Below, piece by piece: positions 28,348-40,109 of a DNA stretch of 64,000 nt. Under the pieces are notes generated by a model that was not told the origin of the DNA, did no database searches, and was given only the letters and a program-made list of their open reading frames with translations. The first letter of the stretch is position 1, and the number at the start of each line of letters is the position of its first letter. The translations under genes and the position numbers were made by a program. This DNA comes from CALJUZ01 sp003387805 (GTDB taxonomy: Bacteria; Bacillota; Limnochordia; Limnochordales; ZCTH02-B6), in NCBI GenBank assembly GCA_937975235.1, contig CALJUZ010000001.1, positions 24,235 through 88,234 on the forward strand, in the 5' to 3' direction.

Positions 28348-30719
28348 GCAAGCTCGTCAAAGTGACGTTCGACGGCATAGAAGTTGAAGTGCCCGAAGGC
28401 ATGGGCCTGGTGGAGGCGGCGGCGCAGGCGGGCATCGAAATTCCGGTGTTCTGCCACCACCACAAGCTGGATCCGGTGGGCGTCTGCCGCATGTGCCTGG
28501 TGGAGGTGGAGGGCCAGCGCAAGCCGGTCACCGCCTGCACCATGAAGGCCGCCGACGGCTTGGTGGTCCGCACCGAGACGGACCTCATCCGGCACCTGCG
28601 CCAGGGCGTGCTGGAGTTTCTCCTGCTCAACCACCCGCTGGACTGCCCGGTGTGCGACAAAGGCGGCGAGTGCCCGCTGCAGGACAATACGTTCAAGTAC
28701 GGGCCCACGGCCAGCCGCCTGACCATGGCCAAAGTGCGCAAGCGCAAAGCGGTGGACATGGGCAACTTCATCATTTTCGACGAAGAGCGCTGCATTTTGT
28801 GCCGCCGCTGCGTGCGCTTCGACGGCGAGATCGCCCTGGAGGGCAACCTGGTGGTGGGCCAGCGGGCCCACGAGGCCATCATCACCACCACGGACGGCCA
28901 GGACTTTGACTCCTACTTCAGCGGCAACACCATCGAGCTGTGCCCGGTGGGCGCGCTGACGTCGAAGAACTATCGGTTCCAGGCCCGGCCGTGGGACCTC
29001 TCCAGCGTCCCGTCCATCTGCACCGGCTGTTCCGTCGGCTGCAACGTGCGCCTGGACTTCCGCTTCGGCGAGCTGGTGCGCCTGGTGGCCCGGGAGCATC
29101 CGGACGTGGACAACGGCTGGCTGTGCGACCGGGGCCGCTTCAACTACCGCTACATCCACGGCGAGGAGCGCCTCACCCGGCCGCTGATGCGCAAGGGCGG
29201 CCAGTTCGTGGAAGTGAGCTGGAGCGAGGCGCTGATGGAAATCGCCAGCCGCCTGCGCACGGCCCGCCGGGACCACGGCGCCGGCAGCATCGGCTTCATC
29301 GGCGGCGGCCGGCTGACCAACGAAGAGGCGTACCTGTTCCAGAAGCTGGCCCGGGACGTGGTGGGCACGCCCAACGTCGACCACCGCGTGGGCGGACAGC
29401 AGGTGGCGTCCTTGGCCGAATACTCGGGCCGCATTGCCGACATCAACGACGCCGACGTCATCTTGCTGGTGGACGTGCTGCCGCAGGAGCGCATCCCCGT
29501 GGTGGACCTGCGGGTGCGCCGGGCGGCCCGGCGCTGGGGCGCCAAGCTGTTCAGCGTGGGCGCGGCCAAGCCGCCCTATCGGGTGCCCCATACCCACATC
29601 GCCGCGGCGCCGGGGACCACCGCGGCGGTGCTGCGGCAGGCCGCGGGCGCCCCCGGCGACGGCGGACCGGTCCAGGAACTGGCCGACGCCGTGGCGGGCG
29701 CGAAAAAAGTGGTCGTCGTCTGGAACGGCGACGACGCGTCCGTCGGCGCGGCGCTGCTGGAGGCGGCGGCCGCGTGGGGCGCCGGAGGGGAGCGGCACGT
29801 CAAGGTGCTCATTCCCGGCGAGCAGGCCAACAGCCGCGGCGCCGAGGCCATGGGCGTGCGGCCGGACATGAAGCCGGGCTTTGCGCCCGTGCCCGCGGAC
29901 GAGGCGGGCCTGGACACCCGGGCGATGCTGGAGGCCGCGCGAGACGGCCGGCTGCAGGCGCTGTATCTGGCCTCGGCCAACCTGGCCGGCACCTTCCCCG
30001 ACGAGCTGCTGGTGCGGGAGGCGCTGGAGAAGGTGCCGTTCCTGGTCGTGCAGGATCTGTTCCTGACCGAGACGGCCAAGTACGCCGACGTCATCTTGCC
30101 GGCGGCCGAGTTCCCCGCCAAGAGCGGCTCGTACACGAACTTTGAAGGCCGCGTCCAGTCCGTGGAGCGGGCCATGGACCCGGCGGGCGAGACGCGAACC
30201 GACGGCGACATTTTCCGGGCCGTCGCGGAAGCCATGGGCGAGAAGCTCGTCCCCTCGGAGCAGGAGTTCCGCTGGGAGATGCAGGAGCTGCTGGGGCGCG
30301 TGGCGCCGGAAGGCTTCGTCGGCGGCATCCCGGCGGACGTCCTGGCCGCGGCCGGGGACGAGGCCGGGGCCGACGCGGCGCCGGCCGACGGCGCGCTGCG
30401 GCTGGTGCCGGTGGACCGCCTCTACGGCGGCGGCGGCACGGCCCGCTTCGACCGCTGGTTCAGCTACGTGCAGCCCAAGCCCGAGGCCTTCATCCATCCC
30501 GACGACGCCCGGGCCCTTTCCCTGGCCGACGGCGACGCCGTGGAGCTGGGCGAGGGCGAAGCGGCCATCGTCTGCACGGTGCGCGTGGACGCGGACGTGC
30601 TGCCGGGCACGGTGCAAGTGCCCAGGGGCGTCGCCGATGCTCCGGTGCACCGCCTCCAGCGCGGCCGGGCGTTCCCGGCGGTGCGGCTGTCGCGGCGCGT
30701 GCTCGAGGAGGTTGGCTGA
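28344..30719 (+). CDS. nuoG: NADH-quinone oxidoreductase subunit G
   Basis: 75-kDa electron-relay subunit, 791 aa. N-terminal 2Fe-2S cluster: C37, C48, C51 and the Cys of TACTMKA. The HxxxC cluster (CPVCDKGGECPLQ) and a 4Fe-4S pair (CILCRRC, ELCP) follow. CTGCSVGC plus a later Cys (WLCDRG) build the extra N7-type cluster found in some bacteria. The rest is a molybdopterin-oxidoreductase-like domain without active-site metal use. GTG start overlaps nuoF. Confidence 0.97.
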   Translation: MSKLVKVTFDGIEVEVPEGMGLVEAAAQAGIEIPVFCHHHKLDPVGVCRMCLVEVEGQRKPVTACTMKAADGLVVRTETDLIRHLRQGVLEFLLLNHPLDCPVCDKGGECPLQDNTFKYGPTASRLTMAKVRKRKAVDMGNFIIFDEERCILCRRCVRFDGEIALEGNLVVGQRAHEAIITTTDGQDFDSYFSGNTIELCPVGALTSKNYRFQARPWDLSSVPSICTGCSVGCNVRLDFRFGELVRLVAREHPDVDNGWLCDRGRFNYRYIHGEERLTRPLMRKGGQFVEVSWSEALMEIASRLRTARRDHGAGSIGFIGGGRLTNEEAYLFQKLARDVVGTPNVDHRVGGQQVASLAEYSGRIADINDADVILLVDVLPQERIPVVDLRVRRAARRWGAKLFSVGAAKPPYRVPHTHIAAAPGTTAAVLRQAAGAPGDGGPVQELADAVAGAKKVVVVWNGDDASVGAALLEAAAAWGAGGERHVKVLIPGEQANSRGAEAMGVRPDMKPGFAPVPADEAGLDTRAMLEAARDGRLQALYLASANLAGTFPDELLVREALEKVPFLVVQDLFLTETAKYADVILPAAEFPAKSGSYTNFEGRVQSVERAMDPAGETRTDGDIFRAVAEAMGEKLVPSEQEFRWEMQELLGRVAPEGFVGGIPADVLAAAGDEAGADAAPADGALRLVPVDRLYGGGGTARFDRWFSYVQPKPEAFIHPDDARALSLADGDAVELGEGEAAIVCTVRVDADVLPGTVQVPRGVADAPVHRLQRGRAFPAVRLSRRVLEEVG

Positions 30720-31702
30720 TGAACGACTTGTGGATTTCCCTCGTGCAGTCGCTGATTCTCATCGTCGCGCTGCTGACGGTGTTCGCCGGGATGACGCTGG
30801 TGGAGCGCAAGCTGCTGGGGTACTTCCACTTGCGCGTCGGGCCGACCCGCACCGGGCCCTGGGGCCTGGCCCAGCCCATTGCGGACGCCATCAAGGCCTT
30901 CGTCAAAGAGGACGTGATCCCCGCGGGCGCCGACAAGTTCGTGTTCCGGCTGGCGCCGGTCATCTCCGTGTTCACGGCGCTGGCGGTGTGGTCGGTCATT
31001 CCCGTCGGGCCGCCCGTGGAGATCGGCGGGCGGGTGATTCCGCTGCAAGTGGCGGACCCCGCGGGCGGGGCGCTGGTGGCCCTGGCCTTTACCAGCCTGC
31101 ACATTTACGGCGTGAGCTTGGCGGGCTGGGCGTCCCAGAGCAAGTATTCGCTCTTGGGGGCCATGCGGGCCGCGGCGCAGCTCATCAGCTACGAGCTGTC
31201 CATGGCCATGAGCATTCTCGGCGTCTTCATGCTGGCCGGGTCGCTGCGCCTGGCGGACATCGTGGCCGCCCAGTCGGACGTGGCGTTCATCTGGCTGCAG
31301 CCCGTGGGCTTTCTCATTTTCTTCATCGCCGGCGTGGCCGAAGTCGCGCGCATGCCCTTCGACTTGCCGGAGGCGGAGACGGAGCTGGTGGCGGGCTACA
31401 GCACCGAGTACAGCGGCATGCGCTTCGCCATGTTCATGATGGCCGAGTACCTCGGCATGATGAGCGTGTCCGCCATGGTGACGCTGCTGTACCTAAAGGG
31501 CTGGCACGGGCCGGCGTTCCTGCCGCCCGTCGCGTGGTTCCTGGTGAAAGTGGCGGCGCTGCTGTTCGTCTTCATCTGGCTGCGGGCCACCTTCGTCCGG
31601 GTGCGCTACGACCGCTTGATGGACTTCGGCTGGAAAGTGATGCTGCCGCTGTCGTTCCTGAACTTGGTCGTCACGGCGGCGGGCGTGGCGCTGTGGGGCT
31701 GA
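30719..31702 (+). CDS. nuoH: NADH-quinone oxidoreductase subunit H
   Basis: Membrane subunit that joins the quinone cavity to the proton channels. 327 aa with about eight helices. LVERKLLGYFHLRVGPTR and FDLPEAETELVAGYSTEYSG are the conserved quinone-site loops. ATG overlaps the nuoG stop by one base (TGATG) with GAGGAGG upstream. Confidence 0.98.
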   Translation: MNDLWISLVQSLILIVALLTVFAGMTLVERKLLGYFHLRVGPTRTGPWGLAQPIADAIKAFVKEDVIPAGADKFVFRLAPVISVFTALAVWSVIPVGPPVEIGGRVIPLQVADPAGGALVALAFTSLHIYGVSLAGWASQSKYSLLGAMRAAAQLISYELSMAMSILGVFMLAGSLRLADIVAAQSDVAFIWLQPVGFLIFFIAGVAEVARMPFDLPEAETELVAGYSTEYSGMRFAMFMMAEYLGMMSVSAMVTLLYLKGWHGPAFLPPVAWFLVKVAALLFVFIWLRATFVRVRYDRLMDFGWKVMLPLSFLNLVVTAAGVALWG

Positions 31703-31737
31703 GCCGGGGCCGGATTAGGCGCGAGGAGTGATGCCGA

Positions 31738-32283
31738 ATGTTGAAGGCGATCGCCCAGGGCATGGGAACGACCCTGCGCATTCTGTTCCGCAAGAAAGAG
31801 ACCATCGCGTACCCGTACGAGAAGAAGCCGCGCTCCGAGCGGTTCCGCGGGCGCCACGAGCTGCGCCGCTACAGCAACGGGCTGGAGATGTGCATCGGCT
31901 GCGAGCTGTGCCAGGTGGCGTGTCCGGCGGCGGCCATTACCGTCATGCCCGCGGAAAACGATCCGGAACGCCCCAACTCGCCCGGTGAGCGCTACGCGTG
32001 GAAGTACGAGGTCGACATGCTGCGCTGCATTTTCTGCGGGCTGTGCGAAGAGGCGTGCCCGACCCAGGCGCTGCACCTGACGCAGGAAAACGAGCTGGCC
32101 GACTTTACCCGGGACAGCTTCATCTATGCCCGCGACCGCCTGGTCAACCAGCACACCAGCGACTTTACGGTGCCGGTGAACGTGTATCCCGAATACAACG
32201 GCTGGGTGCCCATGCACGACGGCGCGGACGGGCGCGAGACCGGCCGGGGCCCGCAGGCCTTGCGGGAGGCGGATAAGGCATGA
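31738..32283 (+). CDS. nuoI: NADH-quinone oxidoreductase subunit I
   Basis: Ferredoxin-like subunit with two 4Fe-4S clusters (N6a, N6b): CIGCELCQVACP and CIFCGLCEEACP. 181 aa. ATG 31738 follows GAGGAG. A 35-nt gap separates it from nuoH. Overlaps nuoJ by 4 nt. Confidence 0.98.
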   Translation: MLKAIAQGMGTTLRILFRKKETIAYPYEKKPRSERFRGRHELRRYSNGLEMCIGCELCQVACPAAAITVMPAENDPERPNSPGERYAWKYEVDMLRCIFCGLCEEACPTQALHLTQENELADFTRDSFIYARDRLVNQHTSDFTVPVNVYPEYNGWVPMHDGADGRETGRGPQALREADKA

Positions 32284-32777
32284 GCGCGGTGGCCGTTGTC
32301 GCGGCGGTGCTGGCCGTGGCCGGCGGCGTGGGCGTCATCGCGTCGCGCCGGCCGGTGCGGTCGGTGCTGTCGCTGCTGCTGACGCTGCTGTCCCTGGCGG
32401 TGCTGTTTATCGGGCTGGGCGCCGAGTTCATCGGGCTCATCCAGATCATCGTGTACGCCGGCGCCGTCATGGTGTTGTTCGTCTTCGTCATCAGCTTGCT
32501 GAGCGCGAAGAACGAGCCGCTGGAACGGCCCGTGTCGCTGCTGCCCGGACAGGAGCGGTGGGGCGGGGTCGCGGCCGCGGTGCTGGCGGTGCTGCTCATC
32601 GTGGCCGGGCTGCGGCACGCGTACCCGGCGGCCCGGTCGGTGTTCGACGGGTACGGCGCGGTGCGGGCCTTCGGCGAAGCTTTGTTTTACGAACACGTTT
32701 TCGTGCTGCAGCTGGCGGCGCTGCTTCTCATGGTGGCCGTCGTCGGCGTCGTCATCCTGATCGCCCGCCGCAGCTGA
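32280..32777 (+). CDS. nuoJ: NADH-quinone oxidoreductase subunit J
   Basis: Hydrophobic membrane subunit, 165 aa with five helices. FIGLGAEFIGLIQIIVYAGA includes the conserved pi-bulge helix 3 region of NuoJ. ATG overlaps the nuoI stop (ATGA). 70 nt of GC-rich spacer follow before nuoK. Confidence 0.95.
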   Translation: MSAVAVVAAVLAVAGGVGVIASRRPVRSVLSLLLTLLSLAVLFIGLGAEFIGLIQIIVYAGAVMVLFVFVISLLSAKNEPLERPVSLLPGQERWGGVAAAVLAVLLIVAGLRHAYPAARSVFDGYGAVRAFGEALFYEHVFVLQLAALLLMVAVVGVVILIARRS

Positions 32778-32847
32778 CGGCGGGCTCGCGCCCCCGGCCG
32801 GGAGCACGCGCAGCCCGGCCCGGGCGGGGCAGAGGAGGTTGGCGTCA

Positions 32848-33156
32848 TTGCCCGGTTTTGCCATCGAAGGATACGTCATCGTCAGCGTCGTGCTGTTCGC
32901 GCTGGGCATCGCGGGCGTTCTCGTGCGGAGAAGCCCTCTGGTCATGCTGATGGCCATCGAGCTGATGTGGGGCGCGGCGGCGCTGCTGTTTCTGGCTTTC
33001 GCCCGGCAGTTCGCCCTGATGGACGGGCACGTGTTCTCTTTCTTGATTCTCGTCGTGGGCGCGGCCGAGGCCGCCATCGGCCTGGGCCTCATCGTTCTGC
33101 TCTTCCGGGCGAGGGAAGCGGTGGACGTGGACGAGGTGCGGGAACTGCGCGGCTAG
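32848..33156 (+). CDS. nuoK: NADH-quinone oxidoreductase subunit K
   Basis: Small MrpC-like subunit, 102 aa and three helices, with membrane glutamates in MLMAIELMW and VGAAEAAIGL that carry protons. TTG 32848 is chosen because GAGGAGGT is 8 nt upstream; the frame is open from TTG 32839, which overlaps that Shine-Dalgarno. Confidence 0.95.
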   Translation: MPGFAIEGYVIVSVVLFALGIAGVLVRRSPLVMLMAIELMWGAAALLFLAFARQFALMDGHVFSFLILVVGAAEAAIGLGLIVLLFRAREAVDVDEVRELRG

Positions 33157-33224
33157 ACCGGGTCGGGGCCTGCCGCGGCCGGTGCGGCCGGCGGGTCCGG
33201 ACCGCGTGAAAGAGGGGTAAGTCG

Positions 33225-35171
33225 GTGGAATACAACTGGTTGCTCATACTCATACCGGGCCTGCCCTTGCTCGGCGCCGCGCTCATCGCCGCAGGCGCTC
33301 AGGGCCGCTGGAACCGCTCTTTCCTGGCTGCATTGGGCTGCACCGCCGTGTTTCTGGCCTTCGTGGCGACGGTCCTCGTGCGGCTGCAGTACAACGCGGC
33401 GGCGCCTTTCGGCAGCGTGCACATGCCGCTGTGGTCCTGGGGCGTGGACGGCGTCGGCCTGGGGCTGCTGGGCGATTCCATCTCCACGTGGTTCGCGCTG
33501 GTCGTCACAGGCGTGGGGTTTTTGATTCATTTGTACTCGGCCGCGTACATGGCCGATGATCCGAGCTATCCCAGGTTTTTCGCGAAGCTGAACTTCTTCA
33601 TCTTCGCCATGAGCGTGCTGGTGCTGGCCGACGGCTTCGTGGGCATGCTCATCGGCTGGGCCAACGTGGGCGTCGCGTCGTACCTGCTCATCGGCTTCTG
33701 GCACGCGCGGCCGGCCGCGGCCGCGGCGGCCAAGAAGGCGTACTGGGTCAACACGGTGGGCGAGATCGGCCTGATTTTGGGCGCGATCGTCATGCTCCAG
33801 CACTTTGGCAGCCTGTACTTCGCCGACGTGCTGCCGCAGGCGTGGTTCGCGCCGCAAAACGTGCTGAACGCGGTGGCGCTGCTGCTGCTGGCCGGCGCGG
33901 TGGCCAAGTCGGCCCAGCTGCCGCTGCACGTGTGGCTGCCGGACGCGATGCAAGGGCCGACGCCGGTCAGCGCCCTCATCCACGCGGCCACCATGGTCAC
34001 CGCCGGCGTGTATTTGGTCGTGCGGGCCTATCCGATTTTCGAGGCGGCGCCGTGGGGCTTGCCCGCGGTGGCGCTGGTGGGCATCGGCTCGGTGCTGTTC
34101 GGCGCGCTGGCCGCCCTGGGCCAGAACGACATCAAGCGGGTGCTGGCCTTCTCCACCATGAGCCAGGTGGGCTACATGATGCTGGGCGCGGGCGTGGGCG
34201 CGTATTCGGCGGCGCTGTTTCACTTCGCCACCCACGCGTTCTTCAAGGCGCTGCTGTTCCTGGGCGCCGGCGTGGTGATTCACCGCTTCGGCGGTGAACA
34301 GGACATTCGCAAAATGGGCGGGCTGGGCAAGAGCCACCCGTTCGCGTACTGGACGTTCCTCATCGGCACGCTGGCCCTGGTGGGCCTGCCGCCGCTGGCC
34401 GGCTTCTACAGCAAGGACGCCATCGTCGTCGGCGCCCTCATGGCCGGGCGGCCGTGGCTTTGGGCGCTGGCCGTTGTCGGTGCCGGGCTGACGGCGTTTT
34501 ACATGATGCGCCTGTTTGCGCTGGTGTTTACGGGCGACAGCCCGGAAGTGGCCGCGTTCCAGCGGGGCGAAGGGGCCCGGCAGGCGGCCGCGGCTGCGGA
34601 AGCGGGCGTGGGCCGTTCCCGGCCCGTGCCGCCGCTGAAGATGGTGCCGCTGGTGGTCTTGACGCTGCTGTCCATCGTCGGCGGCTTCTTCGCCATGCCT
34701 GACCTTTCGGGCGTGCCCGGCGCTGCCGAGGGCGCGCGGCTGGCCGCGCCGCCGGCCCACGAAGCGGCGGTGGCCGGCCGGGTGCTGACCGAGAGTTCCG
34801 CGGCGACGCTGACCATCGCGCTGCTTTTGGCAGTGTCCGTCATCGGCGGCGGCCTGGCGCTGCAGCGCTTCGGTCCCAAGCGCGCGCCGCAGACCGCGGA
34901 GAGCGGCTTCGTGAAGGCCGCGGGCGCGGGCTTCTATTTTGACGATTTCTACCGGGCCGTCTTCGTGCGCCCGCTGCGGGCCACGGCCGGCTTCGTGGGC
35001 GACGTGACGGAACCGCACGTCATCGACGGCGCGGTGAACGGTGTGGCGCGCCTCGCGGCCACGCTGTCGGGCGCGGTGCGGCGCGTGCAGAGCGGCTACG
35101 TGCGCCGCTACGCGCTGGCGCTCATGGCGGGCGTGGCCGTGGTGCTGATCTACTTCGTCCTGATGGTCTGA
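33225..35171 (+). CDS. nuoL: NADH-quinone oxidoreductase subunit L
   Basis: Distal antiporter-like subunit, 648 aa. The core has LPLHVWLPDAMQGPTPVSAL, the helix-7/8 HAATMVTAGVYL and the discontinuous-helix KRVLAFSTMSQVGYMM. The C-terminal FYFDDFYRAVF extension and final helix are specific to NuoL, so this is not NuoM. GTG start with GAGGGG upstream. Only 58 nt separate it from nuoN. Confidence 0.97.
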   Translation: MEYNWLLILIPGLPLLGAALIAAGAQGRWNRSFLAALGCTAVFLAFVATVLVRLQYNAAAPFGSVHMPLWSWGVDGVGLGLLGDSISTWFALVVTGVGFLIHLYSAAYMADDPSYPRFFAKLNFFIFAMSVLVLADGFVGMLIGWANVGVASYLLIGFWHARPAAAAAAKKAYWVNTVGEIGLILGAIVMLQHFGSLYFADVLPQAWFAPQNVLNAVALLLLAGAVAKSAQLPLHVWLPDAMQGPTPVSALIHAATMVTAGVYLVVRAYPIFEAAPWGLPAVALVGIGSVLFGALAALGQNDIKRVLAFSTMSQVGYMMLGAGVGAYSAALFHFATHAFFKALLFLGAGVVIHRFGGEQDIRKMGGLGKSHPFAYWTFLIGTLALVGLPPLAGFYSKDAIVVGALMAGRPWLWALAVVGAGLTAFYMMRLFALVFTGDSPEVAAFQRGEGARQAAAAAEAGVGRSRPVPPLKMVPLVVLTLLSIVGGFFAMPDLSGVPGAAEGARLAAPPAHEAAVAGRVLTESSAATLTIALLLAVSVIGGGLALQRFGPKRAPQTAESGFVKAAGAGFYFDDFYRAVFVRPLRATAGFVGDVTEPHVIDGAVNGVARLAATLSGAVRRVQSGYVRRYALALMAGVAVVLIYFVLMV

Positions 35172-35229
35172 CATTGGCTTGCCTCTGGGGCGGGGCGCGG
35201 GCGCCGCCCTTTGGAATGGAGGAGTCGCT

Positions 35230-36747
35230 GTGCCCGGGATAACGGACCTCAACATTATCGCTCCTCTGGTGGCGCTGACCGCCGGCGGGCTGGTCGTCAT
35301 CGTGGCCGACCTGGTGACGCCGCGGCGGCTGGCCCGGCCGTGGACGTACGGCGTGGCCGCGGCCGCGGTGCTGGTGACGGCCTGGTACGTCGCGGACGCG
35401 TGGCAGGCGGTGCAGGCGGGGCCGCTGACGGCTTTCGCCGGCGCGGTGGTGGTCGACAAGCTGAGCGTGGCCCTCGCGGGCTTCTTGCTGGTGGCCGCGC
35501 TGTCCGTGGTCCTGATGAGCGCCGCCGACCGGGAGCGGGACATGTCAGGCTTTTTGTCGCTCATCCTGCTGGGCGCGGCCGGCATGACGGTGCTGGGCGC
35601 CGCCGGCAGCCTGATGGTCCTGTTCGTCTCGCTGGAAGTGTTCTCCCTGGGCTTGTACGCGCTCATCGCGTTTCACCGGGAGCGGTCCGAGGCCCGGGAG
35701 GGCGCGTTCAAGTATTTCCTTCTGGGTTCGGTGGCGTCCGGCTTTCTTCTGTACGGTTTCGCGCTGATGTACGGCGCGACGGGAACCCTGTCGCTGGCGG
35801 GCCTGGCGGAGTATGCGGCGGCGGGCGCCATTTCGCCCCTGTATCACGGGGGCTTCGCCCTGGCCGTCGTCGGGTTCGCCTTCAAGCTGGCGCTGGTGCC
35901 GTTCCACATGTGGGCGCCGGATGCGTACCAGGCGGCCACGCCCGCGGTGACGGCCTTTATGGCCGTGGGCACGAAGGGCGCTGCGCTGGCGGCGCTGGCG
36001 CGGTTCGCCTGGGCCGCGGTGCCGCATGATCCGCAGCTCGCGGGCAAGTACATGGCGCCGCTGGCGGTGCTGGCGGTGCTCAGCATGCTGGCGGGCAGCC
36101 TGTCGGCCCTTTTCCAGAACAACCTGAAGCGGCTGTTGGCGTACTCGGGCATCACCCACGCGGGCTACCTGCTCATTCCCATCATCGCCCTGCAGGACAA
36201 CGGCATGCGCCTGACCGTGTTTTATCTGTTCGGATACATGTTCATGACGCTGGGCGCCTTTGCCGTCATCACGGCGCTGCAGTTCCGCGGCGAGCAGGGC
36301 GACGACTTGCTCGCGAACGAGGGCCTCTGGCAGCGGCGGCCTTGGATGGCGGGTCTGCTGGCCTTCTTCTTCCTGGCCATGGCGGGCATGCCGCCCACCG
36401 CGGGGCTCACGGGCAAGCTGCTGCTCATCGGCGGCGGTCTGCAGGCCGGCGCCGGCGGCCTCATTGCCACGCTTATCGTCAGCACGGCCATCTCGGCCTA
36501 CGCGTACCTGCGGGTCGTTTTGGCCGCGTTCCGGCCCGCGGGGGCGGGGCGGGATGAGGCCACGGCCGCGGCCATGGCGCCCATGGGCGGCGGCGACGGT
36601 ACCGACGCGCCCTCGCCGTGGTCCAGCGCGTGGATCGATGTGGGGCTGGGCGTCGTGCTGGTGACGGCCGTGGCGGGCACGCTGGCCTTGGGCGTGTTCC
36701 CGGAGACGCTGCTGTCCGCGCTGGAAGGGCTGCTGCCGCCGCGATGA
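35230..36747 (+). CDS. nuoN: NADH-quinone oxidoreductase subunit N
   Basis: Antiporter-like proton-pumping subunit, 505 aa. YFLLGSVASGFLLYGFALMY, VPFHMWAPDAYQAATPAVTA and the KRLLAYSGITHAGY segment are NuoN hallmarks. GTG 35230 has GGAGGAG upstream; the frame is open back to 35179. It directly follows nuoL, with no nuoM between. Its stop overlaps lipL (ATGA), so lipL is at the end of the same operon. Confidence 0.96.
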   Translation: MPGITDLNIIAPLVALTAGGLVVIVADLVTPRRLARPWTYGVAAAAVLVTAWYVADAWQAVQAGPLTAFAGAVVVDKLSVALAGFLLVAALSVVLMSAADRERDMSGFLSLILLGAAGMTVLGAAGSLMVLFVSLEVFSLGLYALIAFHRERSEAREGAFKYFLLGSVASGFLLYGFALMYGATGTLSLAGLAEYAAAGAISPLYHGGFALAVVGFAFKLALVPFHMWAPDAYQAATPAVTAFMAVGTKGAALAALARFAWAAVPHDPQLAGKYMAPLAVLAVLSMLAGSLSALFQNNLKRLLAYSGITHAGYLLIPIIALQDNGMRLTVFYLFGYMFMTLGAFAVITALQFRGEQGDDLLANEGLWQRRPWMAGLLAFFFLAMAGMPPTAGLTGKLLLIGGGLQAGAGGLIATLIVSTAISAYAYLRVVLAAFRPAGAGRDEATAAAMAPMGGGDGTDAPSPWSSAWIDVGLGVVLVTAVAGTLALGVFPETLLSALEGLLPPR

Positions 36748-37583
36748 CGCCGCCCGGATCCGTGTATGACGCCGCCGCCTCCGGGGGCGGACGGGCGGCG
36801 GGCGCAGAAGGCGCGCCGGCGCCGGCGCATCGGCTCATCGCCATCGGCCCCGGGGCGCCGCCGGAGCTCTTGGCCCTAAGCCCGGCCATCGCCGAGGCCG
36901 TGGCCCAGTCGGTAGGCGCGGGGGAGGCGCCGCCCACCGTCGTCATCCGGCGCCAGGCGCCGTACGCGCTGCTGGGGCCGAAAGACCGGCGGCTGCCCCG
37001 GCTGCAGGCGGGCGTGGACGTGCTGCGCCGGGCGGGCTTGCCGGTGTACGAGCGCATCGCGGGCGGCACCGTCGTTATCCTGGACGAAGGCTGTCTGAGC
37101 TTCGCGGTGAGCGAGCCGTGCCGGGACTTTACGGCCGTCCACCGCAACTTCGACCGCCTGACGGAAGGCGTCCGGCGGGGACTGCGCCGGCTGGGCGTCG
37201 AGGCGGAATTCGGCGAGGCGCCGGGCTCCTTCTGCCCGGGACCGTACGATCTGCTGGCGGGCGGCCGCAAGATCGCCGGCATCGCCCAGGCCATGCGGCG
37301 CGGGTTCGCCATGGTGTCGGGCATGCTGATCGTGTCGCAGGACCCCGTCTACGTGACGAACTTGCTCAACGAGTTTTACGCGGCGGCCGGCGGCACGCCG
37401 GACCTGGTGCCGGACCACGTGGTGACGCTGTCGGATTTGGTCGGGCGGCGGCTCGGCCTGGACGAAGTGGAGGACGCGCTGAAGGCGGGGTTCGCGGAGG
37501 TGCATCCTTACGTTCCGGCTCTGCCCACCGAGGCCGAACTGGAGCGGGCCCGGCGCCTGGCGGCGGAACGGCGTCTGGCGTAG
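36744..37583 (+). CDS. lipL: LipL-like octanoyl-[GcvH]:protein N-octanoyltransferase
   Basis: BPL/LplA-fold transferase, 279 aa. In Bacillus, LipL moves octanoyl groups from GcvH to E2 subunits. The catalytic Cys is C164 in GSFCPGPYDL, matching the LipL GSYCPG motif. RIAGGTVVILDEG and the GGRKIAGIAQ lysine loop also match. ATG 36744 overlaps the nuoN stop by 4 nt. Its placement behind nuo has no obvious metabolic reason. Because lipB is also in this window, the true role could be lipoyl relay or LplA-like scavenging; LipL is the closest match by motif. Confidence 0.78.
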   Translation: MTPPGSVYDAAASGGGRAAGAEGAPAPAHRLIAIGPGAPPELLALSPAIAEAVAQSVGAGEAPPTVVIRRQAPYALLGPKDRRLPRLQAGVDVLRRAGLPVYERIAGGTVVILDEGCLSFAVSEPCRDFTAVHRNFDRLTEGVRRGLRRLGVEAEFGEAPGSFCPGPYDLLAGGRKIAGIAQAMRRGFAMVSGMLIVSQDPVYVTNLLNEFYAAAGGTPDLVPDHVVTLSDLVGRRLGLDEVEDALKAGFAEVHPYVPALPTEAELERARRLAAERRLA

Positions 37584-37706
37584 CACCGCCGGCGGCCCCG
37601 GCGGGAGAAGGGCAGTACGGGGCGCGGAGACGCAGACGCGGCGCAGGCGGCCCGGGAGAAGCGGGCGTGCGCCGGAGGAAACTGACCGGAGAGAAGGAGT
37701 CTCGCA

Positions 37707-39986
<2,280 letters not shown>

Positions 39987-40037
39987 CGGCGGCGGCGCAG
40001 CCGGCGCCCCGCCGGCGGGCGAAGCAGAGGTCATCAA

Positions 40038-40068
40038 AAACGGCGGACCGCGCGGCGGTCCGCCGTTT
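40038..40068. terminator. Bidirectional terminator between maeB and the M42 peptidase cluster
   Basis: AAACGGCGGACCG and CGGTCCGCCGTTT form a 13-bp stem with a 5-nt loop. A T-run follows on the plus strand and an A-run (T-run on the minus strand) precedes it, so it can serve both converging units. Confidence 0.85.
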
Positions 40069-40109
40069 CGTACGGGCCGGCCCGGGGCCGGGCGCCCGCC
40101 GCCGTCGCG

